Below, in pieces: positions 35,387-46,748 of a stretch of 64,000 nucleotides of DNA (position 1 is the stretch's first letter; each line of letters begins with the position of its first letter). A program made the position numbers and the translations under genes. A model generated the notes under the pieces. The model saw only the letters and a program-made list of their open reading frames with translations. It was not told the DNA's origin and did not search any database. Location of the stretch: NCBI RefSeq assembly GCF_003597395.2, contig NC_133772.1:139964983-140028982 (forward strand), in the 5' to 3' direction. Source of the stretch: Chelonoidis abingdonii (lineage: Eukaryota > Chordata > Testudines > Testudinidae).

Positions 35387-35488
35387 ACTCAGGATATGCA
35401 TCTGACGAAGTGGATATTCACCCACGAAAGCTCATGTTCCAATATGTCTGTTAGTCTATAAGGTGCCACAAGACTCATTGCTGCTCTT
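35387..35488 (+). mobile_element. 102-bp insertion made only of a Penelope-like element end
   Basis: The perfect 11-bp duplication TCAGTGAGAAG flanks the insert (35376-35386 and 35489-35499). Inside are the hammerhead-like motif (35402-35439) and 'tgtctgttagtctataagg' plus 'tgccacaagactcattgctg', the terminal sequence shared with 41209-41330 and with copies A and B. It lacks RT sequence completely. Either an extreme 5' truncation or a short RNA mobilised in trans. Confidence 0.88.
35402..35439 (+). other. Hammerhead ribozyme-like motif in the Penelope end
   Basis: CTGACGA (35402-35408), hairpin arms GTGGAT and ACCCAC around ATTC (one A-C mismatch), GAAA (35426-35429), then GC-TCAT-GT forming a possible two-pair stem followed by TC. 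CUGANGA and GAAA are the hammerhead core boxes. Stem I pairing is not evident. Penelope-like elements are known to carry hammerhead motifs. Confidence 0.5.
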
Positions 35489-35754
35489 TCAGTGAGAAGT
35501 GATTGACACAGAGGAACGTGGGCTGGGTTTCCAGTGAACGTGACTGAAGCAAAGAGCAAAACTGATTTCAACAGATTTATTTCTGGTAAGGCAGAGAATT
35601 GGAGCATATGATCAAAAATCAGGAATGCAGAGGTGAAATACATTAATAAAGGCAAGGCGTTCTGGGCCAGATGGCTGAATCCTGTTCCAAAAAACATCTT
35701 ATGATGCAGATTTGGTGGCAGAACCATTTTGTGCATTTGTGTCAGTTTTGCTGA

Positions 35755-36110
35755 TTTGTTTAGTTTAAAAAAAATCTAAAGAACTGAAACATTTTGTTCT
35801 GACATTTCTAAAACAATTTTTTTTTTTATTTTTTGGTGCAAAATGACTTTTCACTTTAAAATTTCCTTTCATTTATTAAAAACAATACAAAAGCTTTTAA
35901 AATGGTCAAAACTGAAACAAACCATTTGTTTTCAGATTGAACCAAACATTTTGTCTGACCCATAACAACATTTTTTTTCCATTTTGTGATTCACCAAAAT
36001 TTCAGAAAAATTTCATTGGAGGGTTAATCGGAATTTTTTTTTTTCATTTTCTTTTCAGATTTGCCAGCTAACAAAAATGGCAAAACCAACAAACATTATT
36101 TACACAGCCC
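35755..36110. repeat. AT-rich AACATTTTG-type repeat, longest copy
   Basis: Includes 'gaactgaaacattttgttc', 'gaaccaaacattttgtctg' and 'aatttcagaaaaatttcatt'. Long T runs separate the units. Family relation to 5580-6125 and 12725-13340 is by shared words only. Confidence 0.35.
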
Positions 36111-36589
36111 TAGCCTCCTTTTCACTCAGTCAGTTTTGGGGGGATGAGGGGAGTGAGGGGAAACTGATAGAAGGAACTAATATAAAGTAAATATTAAACT
36201 GCCTGGAATTCTTGCATTGCTGTTTGCTGAGGACTTCAGACAAGTGGTTGAACTAGGAAAAGTGACCCATTAGTTGTTGTGTCAATATTCTTCTCTAAGT
36301 TCAACAGGTCTTGCCAGGAACTCTCACTCTCTCTCTCTCAATCTTTCCCTATATAGAGAGGTTGTTGTTGTATGATTTGGTTTGGTTTTGCTTCAAGCAG
36401 AATTTTCATGACCCTCACAATGTGACACTTTACCACTGCACAATTGTGTTCTAAATACTGCTTTCTACAAGCCAGTTCACATTTCATTGACATCCATAAA
36501 GCCCCCCTGCAGACTGGAATAAACTTTTTTCTCCACTTTCTAAGATCTTTCTGACACCTCTATTCATTTCATAATAGTTGCAGATGGGC

Positions 36590-37545
36590 CATATCTCATT
36601 GCAGGCAATCCCATCCTGGGTTTTTTTGCGCCCCCTGATCCCCAAACTTCACTCCTCTGATGGTTAGAAACCTTCATTTAATTTCAAGCCTAAATTTACT
36701 GATGGCCAATTTATATCCATTTGCTCCTGTACCAGCATCAGGCCTTAACTTAAATAACCACTCTCCCTTCCTGCTGTTTATTCCTCTGATGCATTTATGG
36801 AGAGAGATCACAGTTTCCCTCAGCCTTCATTTGGTTAGGCTAAACAAGCCACCCTCATTGAGTCTCCTCATGTAGTGTAGGTTCTCCATCCTTTGTTCAA
36901 CCTAGGACCCCTCTCTGCACCTCTTCTGGTTTGAATTCATCTTTCTTTAACATGGGAGGCTAGAATTCCACACAATATTCCAGATGAGGTCTCACTTGTA
37001 TAATGATACTAACACTTCCGTGTTACTGCTGGAAATACCTTGCCTGATGCATCATAGGACCGCATTAGTTTAGTTGGTGTTGGTCCTGCTTTGAGCAGGG
37101 ATTGGACTAGATGACCTCTTGAAGTCCCTTCCAACCCTGATATTCTATGATTAGCCTTTTTCACAGCTGCATCACATTGGCAACTCATTATAGCCATACT
37201 GTGATTGAACAATACACCCAGTTGTTTTCCTCCTCTGTCATTTCCAACTGATAAGTACCCAGCTTACAGCAAAAATTCTTGTTGTTAATCTCTAAATGCA
37301 TGACTTTGCACTATTAAATTTCATCCCATTTCTATTATTCCAGTGTTCAAGGTCATCCAGATCTTATATGATATTCCAGTCCTCCTCTATATTGGCAATA
37401 CCTCCCAACTTTGTGTCATCTACAGATGTTATTAGCACACTCCCAATTTTTGTGACAAGGGCGTTAATGAAAATGTTAAATAAGGTTCGTCCCAAGACTG
37501 ATCCTGAGTAACTCCACTAGTAACCTCCTCCAACCTCCTTTTTTA
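36590..37545 (-). mobile_element. Old CR1-type LINE, antisense
   Basis: Antisense steps: 'ggctaaacaagccaccctc', 'cacaatattccagatgaggt', 'cttgttgttaatctctaaat', 'ttgtgtcatctacagatgtt' and 'gttcgtcccaagactgatcc'. These are the CR1 RT C-terminal and palm regions in the expected order. It is more diverged than the copies at 40500 or 59074, and carries a tiny CR1 tip at 37069-37149. Confidence 0.7.
37069..37149 (+). mobile_element. 81-bp CR1 3' tip inserted in an older CR1
   Basis: Contains 'gagcagggattggactagat', 'gacctcttgaagtccctt' and 'ccaaccctgatattctatg', the last bases of a young CR1 in plus orientation inside an antisense CR1. ATTAG flanks both sides (37064-37068 and 37150-37154). Removing the insert restores the older CR1 reading 'gcattagcctttttcac'. 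Confidence 0.8.
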
Positions 37546-40499
37546 ATCCTAACATTTATCTTAACTAATTTTTCCATAAATAATCTGAACAGAAGCTGAA
37601 TTAGTCACTGGAGAAGACAAGTAATTTTTTTCCTCAACTCAAGGTGTCATCATCATGTTTAAAAAAATGACTTTTATTATAAGTCACAGCTCATTAAGCA
37701 TTATCAATGTTCTGATTAAGCATTGTTTGGGAATATAGGGAATATATGTTCTTTATGACAAATGTAACACCAAACTTTTTTTTAAAAAATTGCAAACGAT
37801 CTATATAAAAACTATTGCTGACACTTCTGTGATTCTGCTTCTGTAATGCTAATTAGTAGAACAGATATTTTTAGTACTTGATGGCATACTTTAAAATGCT
37901 CACCCCTTGCTAGCTGAGCCACAAGCTATGTTCTCTCATAAAACCACTGCTTTATTTCAGGGGCAACATAGCTGCATAGATCAGGGATCTGGGCTGGCAG
38001 TCAGGGCAGCTTTTTCTAGCCCTGTCCTTGCACTGTCTGGTGGGGTGATGTTTTCGTGCTGCAGAGTTGCTAGTGCTGTTAGTGGTGCTGTTCTTGGAGG
38101 TCTGATGTAAGCTACGCTAGCAGACAGGGCAGCCTGTTAATTTAGCAGGACTCAGTGTTAGTCATTAGAAAGACCACATGCTCAGTTTGGTGGTGAAGGC
38201 ACCAGAAAATATGGTATTAATGCTCTGTAGGAGCTAGAGGGCCCAGGACATGGTGCCAACTCACTCAGCACATCAGGATTCTGACCAGCACGCAGAGGCC
38301 CCTCCTGGAACTTCTCCTCTTATATGATGATACAAAGGAGTTACGTGTCGAACTCCAGATGTGGTTAATTACCACTCTTATCCTCGGACTGCTAGTTCGA
38401 ACAAAACATCCTCATCTGGTATCCTGGCATTCCCTCCTTATCTTACGAGGGTTTGGTCTGTTCCTGTGCTGTCTCTTAGGAATCCATTTACACAGTTACT
38501 TCAGAGCTCTGGGCGTTCTTCTATCACCCTCTCTGGTCAGGAATATGCTCACTTGGTTAGTTGACACCTTGCATGTTACTAGTCTGCTATGACGAAGCCT
38601 ACCCTGGTCAACAGCCTTCGCTTTTCACTGTTAATTATGCCTAAGGCTCCAGCGAGGCCTACCAGTGACCTAGGGTAAGATACTTCCCACGTCTGTGCCT
38701 CTGTTTCCCCTCTAACCCTGTGTCTGTGTTGCTGATTTAGGTATCAGCTTTTCAGGACATGGGATCTGTCTTGATTTACATCTCTGTAGACCCCGGTACT
38801 GGAGGGCTTTGATCTCATTTATACAAGTCATAGCCGAGACATTGAAAAGGCTATGCCCCTCATGCTCCTGCAGTCTAAGCTAGACAGAAAGAAACCCAGG
38901 ACACAAAAACAAATGTGCTGTAGTTAGCATGTTGCCTGATAATTCAGACTGAAAATGGGTTACACTTCAGTTGTACTCGGCTGGTGCTGGTGCAGGGTAA
39001 TGGCTCGCAGTGGCAGGCTGGAAGAAAGAAGAGAGTATCTATGGGGAGAGTGAAGCCTTTTTTCTAGACCCTGATCCAATGCTGAAGTCGAAGGGAGGCT
39101 GCATTCGTTTCACTGGGCTTTGGATCATGTTTTTGGCACTGTTCCTTATGATCAGAAGTGAAGGGACATTGTAACATGCTGCTGCGAACACCCAGAACTG
39201 CGAGCCACTGTGTCACCTTCTGTCTCAGCCAGAGTGAGCTTTGCTGGAGATTAAATTGGGCAGGTCCCTGCCACACCAGCCTGTCACACTCACCAGCAAA
39301 CTCCTCCAGGTTGTCCAAGCAGATAACAAGCCGTGAACGCCAGGATCCAACTCCCCAGGGAAGTTTCTCTGCAATGCACAGTCTCTACCACTGATATTAA
39401 GTTTGCAGTTCTTTTAAAGAGTCACTAGATTGCAGCTGTTCAGTGTAACTGGGGTAAACGCACCTCTCCCTTCAAATCCAGCACTGGATTGGTTTGCAGT
39501 GGAAATAATACAAGTTTAATAACAAAAGAACATAGCTTAAGTGATAGCAAGTAGAAGAAATAAAGGCAGAAATGGTTTCAAACACACACAAGTAACAATA
39601 CACGTTCTAATGGCTAAGACCTAACTTGGCAAGCTACAGTCTTTGTTCATGGTAGTTTTCTCATCAAACTTCCTTTTGAAGCAATGACTGATTGACTCTT
39701 AGCTGGATCCCTACAGAGTCCAAGGTGCTGGTTTACCTTGTCTCCTCAGGTGAAGGACAATCCAGTGTCCTTCTCTGTGTGCTTATCTCTCAAAGTCTGC
39801 CTTTTTTCCCTAAGGTTCAGTCTCCTTTCTCCTCTGGAGGGAACCGGGGAGCTAATCCTTCTTCTTTAAGGTGTCCCCTGGTGTGTTCCAATGCAAAGCT
39901 TCCTGCTGCAAGTTCACAAGGTGGATGTTCTCCTCCTGCAACCTCCTATACAATGAATAGCCTATTTAAATTGAGAAATTTCTTGCCTTTGTCTTGAGAA
40001 AACCTGTTTCCATACTTCCTGGACAAGCCTGCTTTAAACATCTTTTAGTCTCAGCCTATAAAGCCTGCTAGCAGTGAGTATCCATAATTCTACACAGAGC
40101 ATTGGCGGCTGCATTCCACAGTAATGTTATTAATCAGTGTTTCATTAGCTTTTAAATGCTGCCTCGCTAGGTACATTCTATACATACCTCATTGCAGTCA
40201 AGTGCAGGGTGTGAACACAGCAGTCCCCCAGTGTCACAGAAAGGCAAAGAAACTATTGAGCCAAAATGGCCAAGGTGTTTTTATGTGTTTATTTATTTAA
40301 TTGAGGGGAAAAAGTCAAAAGAAACAGCTTGTTCCTTCATCCTGCCTGCACGCACCTCTCCCCTCATATGTGCATAGCTAAGGATGGGGTCTGCACTTAT
40401 GCTTCACCTGACACAAAGTAATTGAGGCTCGACATTTAAATTAGGTCGGTTCCTGGAGAGTGAAAATTAACCCGGTGCAGAAGGCCCCTGTAAGATGCT
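37546..40499. other. Intergenic, unassigned
   Basis: No domain, exon or repeat hallmark was recognised with confidence. The stretch 39440-39960 is AC-rich and has the look of retroelement internal sequence, but I could not tie it to a family. Confidence 0.3.
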
Positions 40500-40652
40500 A
40501 AATTGGAGGACTGGGCCAAAAACAATCTGATGAGGTTTCACAAGGACAAGTGCACAGTCCTGCGCTTAGGAAGGAAGAATCCCATGCACTGCTACAGGCT
40601 AAGGACCGGTTGGTTAAGCAGCAGTTCTGCATAAAAGGACCTTGGGATTACA

Positions 40653-40973
40653 ATGGATGAGAATCTGGATGTGAGTCAGCAGTGTGCCCTTGTTGCCAAG
40701 AAGGCCAATGGCATACTGGGCTGTTTTAGTAGGATCATTGCCAGCAGATCGAGGGAAGTGATTATTCCCCTCTATTTGGCACTGGTGAGGCCACACCTGG
40801 ACTACTGTGTCCAGTTTTGGGCCTCCTGCTACAGAAGGGATGTGGACAAATTCGAGAGAGTACAGTGGAGAGCAAAGAAAATGATTAGGGGGCTGGGGCA
40901 AATGACTCATGAGGAGAGGCTGAGGGAACTGGGTTTGTTTAGTCTACAGAAGAGAAGAATGAGGGGGATTTGA
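40653..40973 (+). pseudogene. CR1 RT C-terminal fragment
   Basis: An open frame with [38 protein letters not shown] and [20 protein letters not shown]. This is the C-terminal part of the CR1 ORF2 protein, beyond the catalytic palm. A frameshift near 40970 breaks the remaining C-terminus, so the fragment is non-functional. Confidence 0.78.
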
Positions 40974-41165
40974 TAGCAGTCTTCAAATACTCGAAGGGGG
41001 ATGACAAAGAGGATGGAGCTCCACTGTTCTCAGTGGCGGCAGATGACAGAACAAAGAACAATGGTCTCAAGTTGCAGTGAGGGAGGTCTAGGTTGGATAT
41101 TAGGAAAAACTATTTCACTAGAAGGAAAGCATCCTGTGGCACCTTATAGACCAGCAGATATTTTG

Positions 41166-41203
41166 GATCATGAGCTTTCGTGGGTGAATACCCACTTCGT
41201 CGG
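41166..41203 (-). other. Hammerhead-like motif, left half of the palindrome
   Basis: On the minus strand: CCGACGA (first box, U changed to C), perfect six-pair hairpin GTGGGT-ATTC-ACCCAC, GAAA, then GC-TCAT-GA, where one stem III pair is lost. Confidence 0.45.
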
Positions 41204-41208
41204 ATCCA

Positions 41209-41246
41209 CTGACGAAGTGGATATTCACCCACGAAAGCTCATGCTC
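41209..41246 (+). other. Hammerhead-like motif, right half of the palindrome
   Basis: CTGACGA (41209-41215), hairpin GTGGAT-ATTC-ACCCAC with one A-C mismatch, GAAA (41233-41236), stem III GC-TCAT-GC fully paired, then TC at 41245-41246, where cleavage would follow. Flanks do not obviously pair as stem I. Confidence 0.5.
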
Positions 41247-41643
41247 CAAAATGTCTATTAGTCTACAAGATGCCACAGGACTCTTTGCTGCTTTTACAGA
41301 TCCAGACTAACACGGCTACCCCTCTGATACTTCACTAGGAGGGTGGTGAAGCACTGGAATGGGTTACCTAGGGAGGTGGTTGCATCTCCTTCCTTAAGAG
41401 GTTTTTAAGGTCAGGCTTGACAAAGCCCTGGCTGGGATGATTTAGTTGGGGATTGGTCCTGCTTTGAGCAGGAGGTTGGACTAGATGACCTCCCGAGGTC
41501 CTTTCCAACCTGAATATTCTATGATTCTATGCCAGCTAGTCTCAATTTAAGTTCTACATTAAGATAAGAGTCCGGGATTTAGCCACTGGCCCACATGGGC
41601 ATAATGGGTACCTGAGCAACTGAGCTTATTGGGGGAGCATGAA

Positions 41644-41662
41644 CACACACACACACACACAC
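41644..41662. repeat. (AC)n microsatellite followed by CCA units
   Basis: About nine AC units, then 'accaccaccaccactaccac'. Read directly. Confidence 0.9.
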
Positions 41663-41873
41663 AACCACCACCACCACTACCACATTCAGGCAGCTCTTGC
41701 TGCCAGTGCTACAAGCCCTAATTCTTCCTGATGCCCCCTCACCCTCCGCAGGTGATTTGTGCCTCGGGGGGGCCAAAGAAGGATCAGGCTGCTTGAATCC
41801 TTCTTTCTTCCTTGAATTCACAAAGGGCAGGTGTCCCCTGGCTCCAGTCTCAAGTGGTTCAGAGGATGGGGTG

Positions 41874-42969
41874 TGTCATAAATGGATAGGTAAGGTAAGG
41901 GTTAAGTTTCTTTTACCTGAAAAGGGTAACCGAACACCTGACCAGAGGACCAATCAGAGAACTGGATTGTTTAAAGTCAGGGGCGGGAATTTGTATACTC
42001 GGGGTCTTTGTTGTTTTCTTAGCTATGAGGAAACAAGTCTTCTTCTAATTCTCTCCTAATACTTCTTCTAAACATCTGTAAGTACCCAGGAACCGCAAAG
42101 TAATTCAGCTATGATGGTCTTTGGGGTGTATTTACCTGTATGTTAATTTGTTGTGCTGGTTTAATTGGGCTATCTTTTAAATCAGACTGTTTCTTTATAT
42201 TTTCTTATAAGCAAGAGCCTGTATTGAGTTTCTTAATGCAAGATGATTGTTTTATATTTTCTTTCTTTTTTTCTATAAAGTTTTCTTGTTAAACCTTGTG
42301 AAAGTTCTTTTCCTAGGGAGGCAAAGGGAAAAGCCAGGCTGTGGGCTATTTTCCTATTTGGGTCCAGGGAAAGAGCAGACTACGGGGAAAGAGACGAAGA
42401 ATTCTCTCTGTTCTCTGGTGGTTACAGTTTTTCCTCGTTCCTGGAGCAAGGGGGGGTGGCAGAGCCCAGCTGTGGGTATTTTGCATCTCCATTGTCCTGA
42501 GGAAAGCAGAAAAGCTGGTTTCTTGGGTCACACAGGTTAGCCGCGAGGCAAGCCTGAGAAGGAAGGGGAAGGGGTTATTTCCCCTGCTTTTAGCATCCAA
42601 GGGATTGGGAATCTGGGTGTCCCACCAAGGGAGGGTTGGGGACACCAGAGAGAGGAAAGGGGGGATCAGGCCCCATAGATTAATTCCTGATCTGGTGGCA
42701 GCGAGAATATCCAAGCTGGTAGTGAGCTTGGGGGAGTTTCAGGTAAGCCCCCAAACTTTGGACGCAAAAGTCCAGGTTTGGGACAGGACCAGACTGGTGG
42801 ACACTAAAGTCCAGGTCTGGGACTGGACGGCTAGATTACCACAGGGTGAGAGTCTGCTGTGGGGTGAGACTGCTTCCCGCTCAGGCAACCAGGGACCGTC
42901 CAGCTTTTTAATGGCCAACAGTCCCCCATGAGATTAACCCGAAGTGGTCAGGTCTCTCCGCTCTTGACA
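41874..42969 (+). mobile_element. LTR-like element or LTR plus leader fragment
   Basis: Starts TGTCATAAATGG at 41874 and ends CTCTTGACA at 42969, giving TGTCA/TGACA inverted termini. A TATA-like 'tttgtatactcgg' lies at 41991-42003. Near 42690 'tggtggcagcgagaa' is the type of sequence that follows an LTR (primer-binding region), so the LTR proper may be only 41874-42690. No target duplication was found. Long open frames inside have no recognised domain. Confidence 0.45.
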
Positions 42970-45573
42970 AACACTACAATGCAGCTACTCCACAGCCAGG
43001 AGCCAGACTCAGGGAACTCAAGCAAATGCTATTGTCAGGCATATGCATCTGTGCCATGTTCCCTTTAAGGAGGTATTGCCTATGCAATGGATGCACATAT
43101 ATCAACACATTCCTCTACAAAGGAGTAGGTTGCAGGTGGGATGCATGTATTTGCGTGGACATTTATCAAATCCCTCCACTGCCGAGCAGAGGTAGTGCTT
43201 TCACCAAAGGCTACCCAGTGCCGATATCCGATTTGATGAGTTGGTTGTAAAGAGCCATAACTGTGCTGACAGAAAGTCTGACAATGTCTATTTTCTTATG
43301 TTCTTCCTAGATTATTACTATCTATGCTCTTTTGTCTCCCTATAGTTTATTGCTGGTTATATTAGAATCCGCAGCAATTTCCTCCTAATTATGGAGTCTG
43401 TTTTCTGAAGCTGTGGCTCCCATTACATATCAATCCCTTGTCAGGTGGTATTATTAGCTGCTCTCTTGTCTTCTCGCTTGGAGTTTAATGAGTGATCCCT
43501 TCACCACCTGGAAGTCTCCATCCCTTTGTCAGAGACGACTGTGGCAAGGTGACTGACCCGCAAGGACACTTGAGCAGTGCTTGCATTCCAGTGAGGAGTA
43601 GGGCAGGGGGCCTGGCAGTCCTGGGGGCAGCCAAAGGTCAGTTTGGTCTTTGCACAACTTCAAGCAGCTCCTGGGCTACTCTAACTCATTCCCGTTTGTA
43701 ATGGCCCCCTATGCAATACACTGCAGCCCCGGTTCATCCTGTCCTGGTATGCCCCCTTGCTGCCAGGAAAGGGCTGCCCTTATGCAAGGGCTGCGAGGGT
43801 AGCTTTTTCTGCCTTGTATGTGCCAAAAGAAGGCCAAAGGAGAAAGTCTGGGGCTGAGCTGGACACAGAGGGGGCTGTTTAAAGATTCTCTGGACTGGTC
43901 AGATTCTGGAGTTGTTGGGGATTTTGCCATTGCCTTGAAAGGGGGCAGAACTGGGTCCATGCTCAGCATTCTAGACAATAATGAATGCCTGTGCCCCCTC
44001 CCCATGGCACTAAAACAGGCCAAAGCAGTTCCAGCTTTGGTTGTGTGCCAGGTAGCTGTCGGTGTCTGCAGGCTGGCATGGACATGTGAATTGTGTTTGT
44101 TCAGAAAGACTAAACCAGAACAGTCAAAGACTGCCATTGGACCCCATTTATGGAGCAGCTGAAGACATCCCCATAAAGAAATGGGGAATTTTTAAATCAC
44201 CTCCTCCCCTCTGGCTCGCGAGAGCAGGTGAGACAGAACAATTAAGAGCACACCAGGGTGCTAATATAGGTATCCTAGTTAAATGCTGAGATCCCCATTT
44301 GCCCTGGGCCATTGTCGTCATAGCTCCACCCTGCTCGATTTCTAAGACAGGATGAAGAGCAGGCAACTCTCGAAACCTTGCACATTTTGTTTCTGGTTTT
44401 CCCAACATCCGTCTGTCGATTGCCTGGGTGTGTTACCCACATAAGGGCTACAGGCCTGGGATAGAAAATGTATCATTTCTGAATTCTTCTTAATGAGGAT
44501 GTATTCTCTTTTAAATGCCGTTCTTTCTATCCTGCTGATGTGTGCATGCACAAGTCACTGCCCTGGCAATATTCGTTGGACAAAACAGGAGCACAGTAAA
44601 CTCTAACCGTTTTGCACAAAGGAACATTTTCTGGATGTAATCAGCCATTTATGCTGTATGCAGAACAGCTTCTCGTGTGCTGACTGTTGAATCCTGGACC
44701 ATCACCAATAAATAGAAAAGGAGCTTAATGTTTTACTGCTGTTCCTTCACTGAGAAAGCACTGATGGATTCTAAAGATGGAATAAAATGTGTGCAGCAAA
44801 GCATCCGTCACTCCAGCAAAGCCTCTCCTGATTACGGATTTTTCCCCTTTCTTGGTCTTTGCAGGCTGGATCCCAAAGTGCTGGTTTTATTCATTGTCTC
44901 CTGAGACCATTCAAAGGCAGGACCTCAGGAAAGGAACACGACAAAAATATGACACTGATTTATACGATTTCTAGACTATGTGGCACTGGATCTGTATCTA
45001 GTTTATATAAAATAAAATATTTACTATTCACACACATCCTCGACGACACTAATTGTGCAGCATTCCAGCTTGGTCCCTCTCTCCCCTCTTCAGTGAGCTG
45101 TGCACGAGCAAATACGTTAACTAGGAGACCCTGGGTGAAATTCCTCCTTGTGCAGAGGACCGGCCTGAGGCCTTTGCACCGCCCGTACCGCACTATTTGT
45201 AGGAGTAAGGGAGGCGTTGCCTCCAGCATACAGTCATGCACACCCAGTACTTGACACAGTGGCCCTTTAAAAGTCAAAGTCTAAATGTACAGAATATTTC
45301 ACCTAAATGAATTACATGCTTTGTACATACAGCTGTCGTACTCTCAGAAAGAGTATGTAAAGATAAATATGGTTTAATTAGTAAAAAAATAGAACTAAAA
45401 CATGTATTTCTTTCTCTTATAATAATCTCATTTCATGTCATATATATTTTGGTGAGAAATTGTACTATTTTATTTAATTCACATTTTCTCTGCTGTTCAC
45501 TAGAAGTTAAATTCCAGCTTCAGTCAGGTCAATTGGATTTGTCATTTACTTCAGTGAAGCCATGTATTGCCAG
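42970..45573. other. Intergenic, no feature recognised
   Basis: Several frames of 60-140 codons occur on both strands without domains or splice context (for example 43709-44137 minus and 44859-45254 plus). No repeat hallmark recognised. Confidence 0.35.
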
Positions 45574-45720
45574 GGCATAAAAGATACAAGATTCCTACAG
45601 AGAGGGTGAATGGCTAAGTATTATCACTCTACCACACCAGCATGCAGGTGCTAAGATATTCCCAACACCTTTTTACATGGTCTAGCTGAAAAGTGGCTTA
45701 GTTGCTCTAATTACATTTTG
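45574..45720. repeat. Direct repeat copy 1 of an unassigned ~148-bp sequence
   Basis: Shares 'ggcataaaaga.acaagatt', 'cagcatgcaggtgctaagat' (one change in copy 2) and 'cctttttaca' with 47714-47862, at roughly 80% identity judged by eye. Flanks outside the two copies do not match. Confidence 0.85.
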
Positions 45721-45734
45721 GAATAAAGGGCTAT

Positions 45735-45885
45735 AACAGCGTTTTAAAGAGAACTGGATAAATCCATGGTGGTTAAGTCCATAAATGGCTATTAGCCAGG
45801 ATGGGTAAGGAATGGTGCCCCTTGCCTCTGTTTGTCAGAGGATGGAGATGGATGGCAGGAGAGAGATCACTTATGTTCTTAGTTC
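45735..45885 (+). mobile_element. CR1-type LINE 3' fragment
   Basis: Phrases 'gagaactggataaatccatg', 'ggctattagccaggatggg' and 'cttatgttcttagttc' correspond to the 3' UTR of the TTCTTATG-tailed CR1 also seen at 19480-19712, with a deletion in the middle. Confidence 0.6.
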
Positions 45886-46748
45886 TTATGGAATCAGATA
45901 AGAATTCTATGTTTGGAAAATGTAAAAACTGAGATATATTTTCATTCATATAATTATCCCAGATTTAAAAAAAAATACATATATGTTGTCAGCTTGCCTC
46001 CTAAAGACATTATAAATGAATTTTCTTGTTCAGAGATGGACACCCCCCCACCCCCCAGCAACAGCCATGCTTTGTATTTTTGCAATGATGAACCAAACAA
46101 GTTCATGCAATTGTACCACAACAGGTAAGATTGTCTCAGTATTTGCATCTTAAGCCCTTTATGGTTTCAAAGTGTATCTAAGAGATAGTGAAAAGAGAGA
46201 GAGAGACACATACACACACATTACATCATGTATAGCAACAGTCTGACCAGAGGACGCAGTGCAAGACATCATGATTATATTTTTCCTGGTGTTTTGCTAA
46301 TTTCCCCATCTCCAGCACCTTGCAATAGAGACCTCACTCTGATTTCTTTTATCATATGATGGGTGAACTTGCTTTGCTCATTGGCTCAAATGACTCTAAA
46401 ACTACTAATCTGGTCCTTCAGGGCAACTGTGCATTTCTCTTGCAGATCATGGATGCCCTAAAGCCAGAAGCTCTGTGTGGAGGATTCTCAGTCTGTAGGG
46501 CAATCCTTTGGTAGTGTGCAGCCACTGGGGATTTGCAGACCATTTCCCTACCAGACCCAGCATAAGAGGCATAGTTAGAAAAAGGCAGATGCAGTCAGGC
46601 TGTTGGTGCATCTCCAGACATCAGATGGCTGTTGGTTCTGAGGCTGATCTGTCTAATCTGGGGACTAGGCTGATGAAGAATTGGCCCCACAGTCTGGTGG
46701 CCACAAGGATCCCGCCTTCAAACCTCAGCTGCACTTAGTGGTAATAGG

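Larger units (their letters stand above)
41126..41330. mobile_element. Head-to-head Penelope-end palindrome, 205 bp
   Basis: The left half is antisense and the right half sense copy of the same terminal sequence, meeting near 41203-41208. The right half is complete to 'cacggctacccctctgatac'; the left half lacks its last ~40 bp. Flanks TTCACTAGAAGG (41114-41125) and TTCACTAGGAGG (41331-41342) match at 11 of 12, and other CR1 copies read through this site. Hammerhead-like motifs occur on both strands. Confidence 0.88.
40500..41531 (+). mobile_element. CR1-type LINE, 3' end, with a Penelope-end insertion
   Basis: Runs from an RT segment ('aatctgatgaggtttcacaa') through the C-terminal coding part to the tail ATTCTATGATTCTATG (41516-41531), the 8-bp repeat ending diagnostic of CR1. 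It is 5'-truncated near 40500. A palindromic Penelope-end insertion (41126-41330) splits the 3' UTR. Confidence 0.88.

Noticed and set aside
38340..38690. Possible retroviral coding remnant (hydrophobic frame 38359-38592)
   Set aside because: Hydrophobic residues only; no motif that would tie it to a retroelement protein.
42341..42931. 196-codon frame (+)
   Set aside because: Lies in an LTR-like block, purine-rich, no retroviral Gag or other domain recognised.
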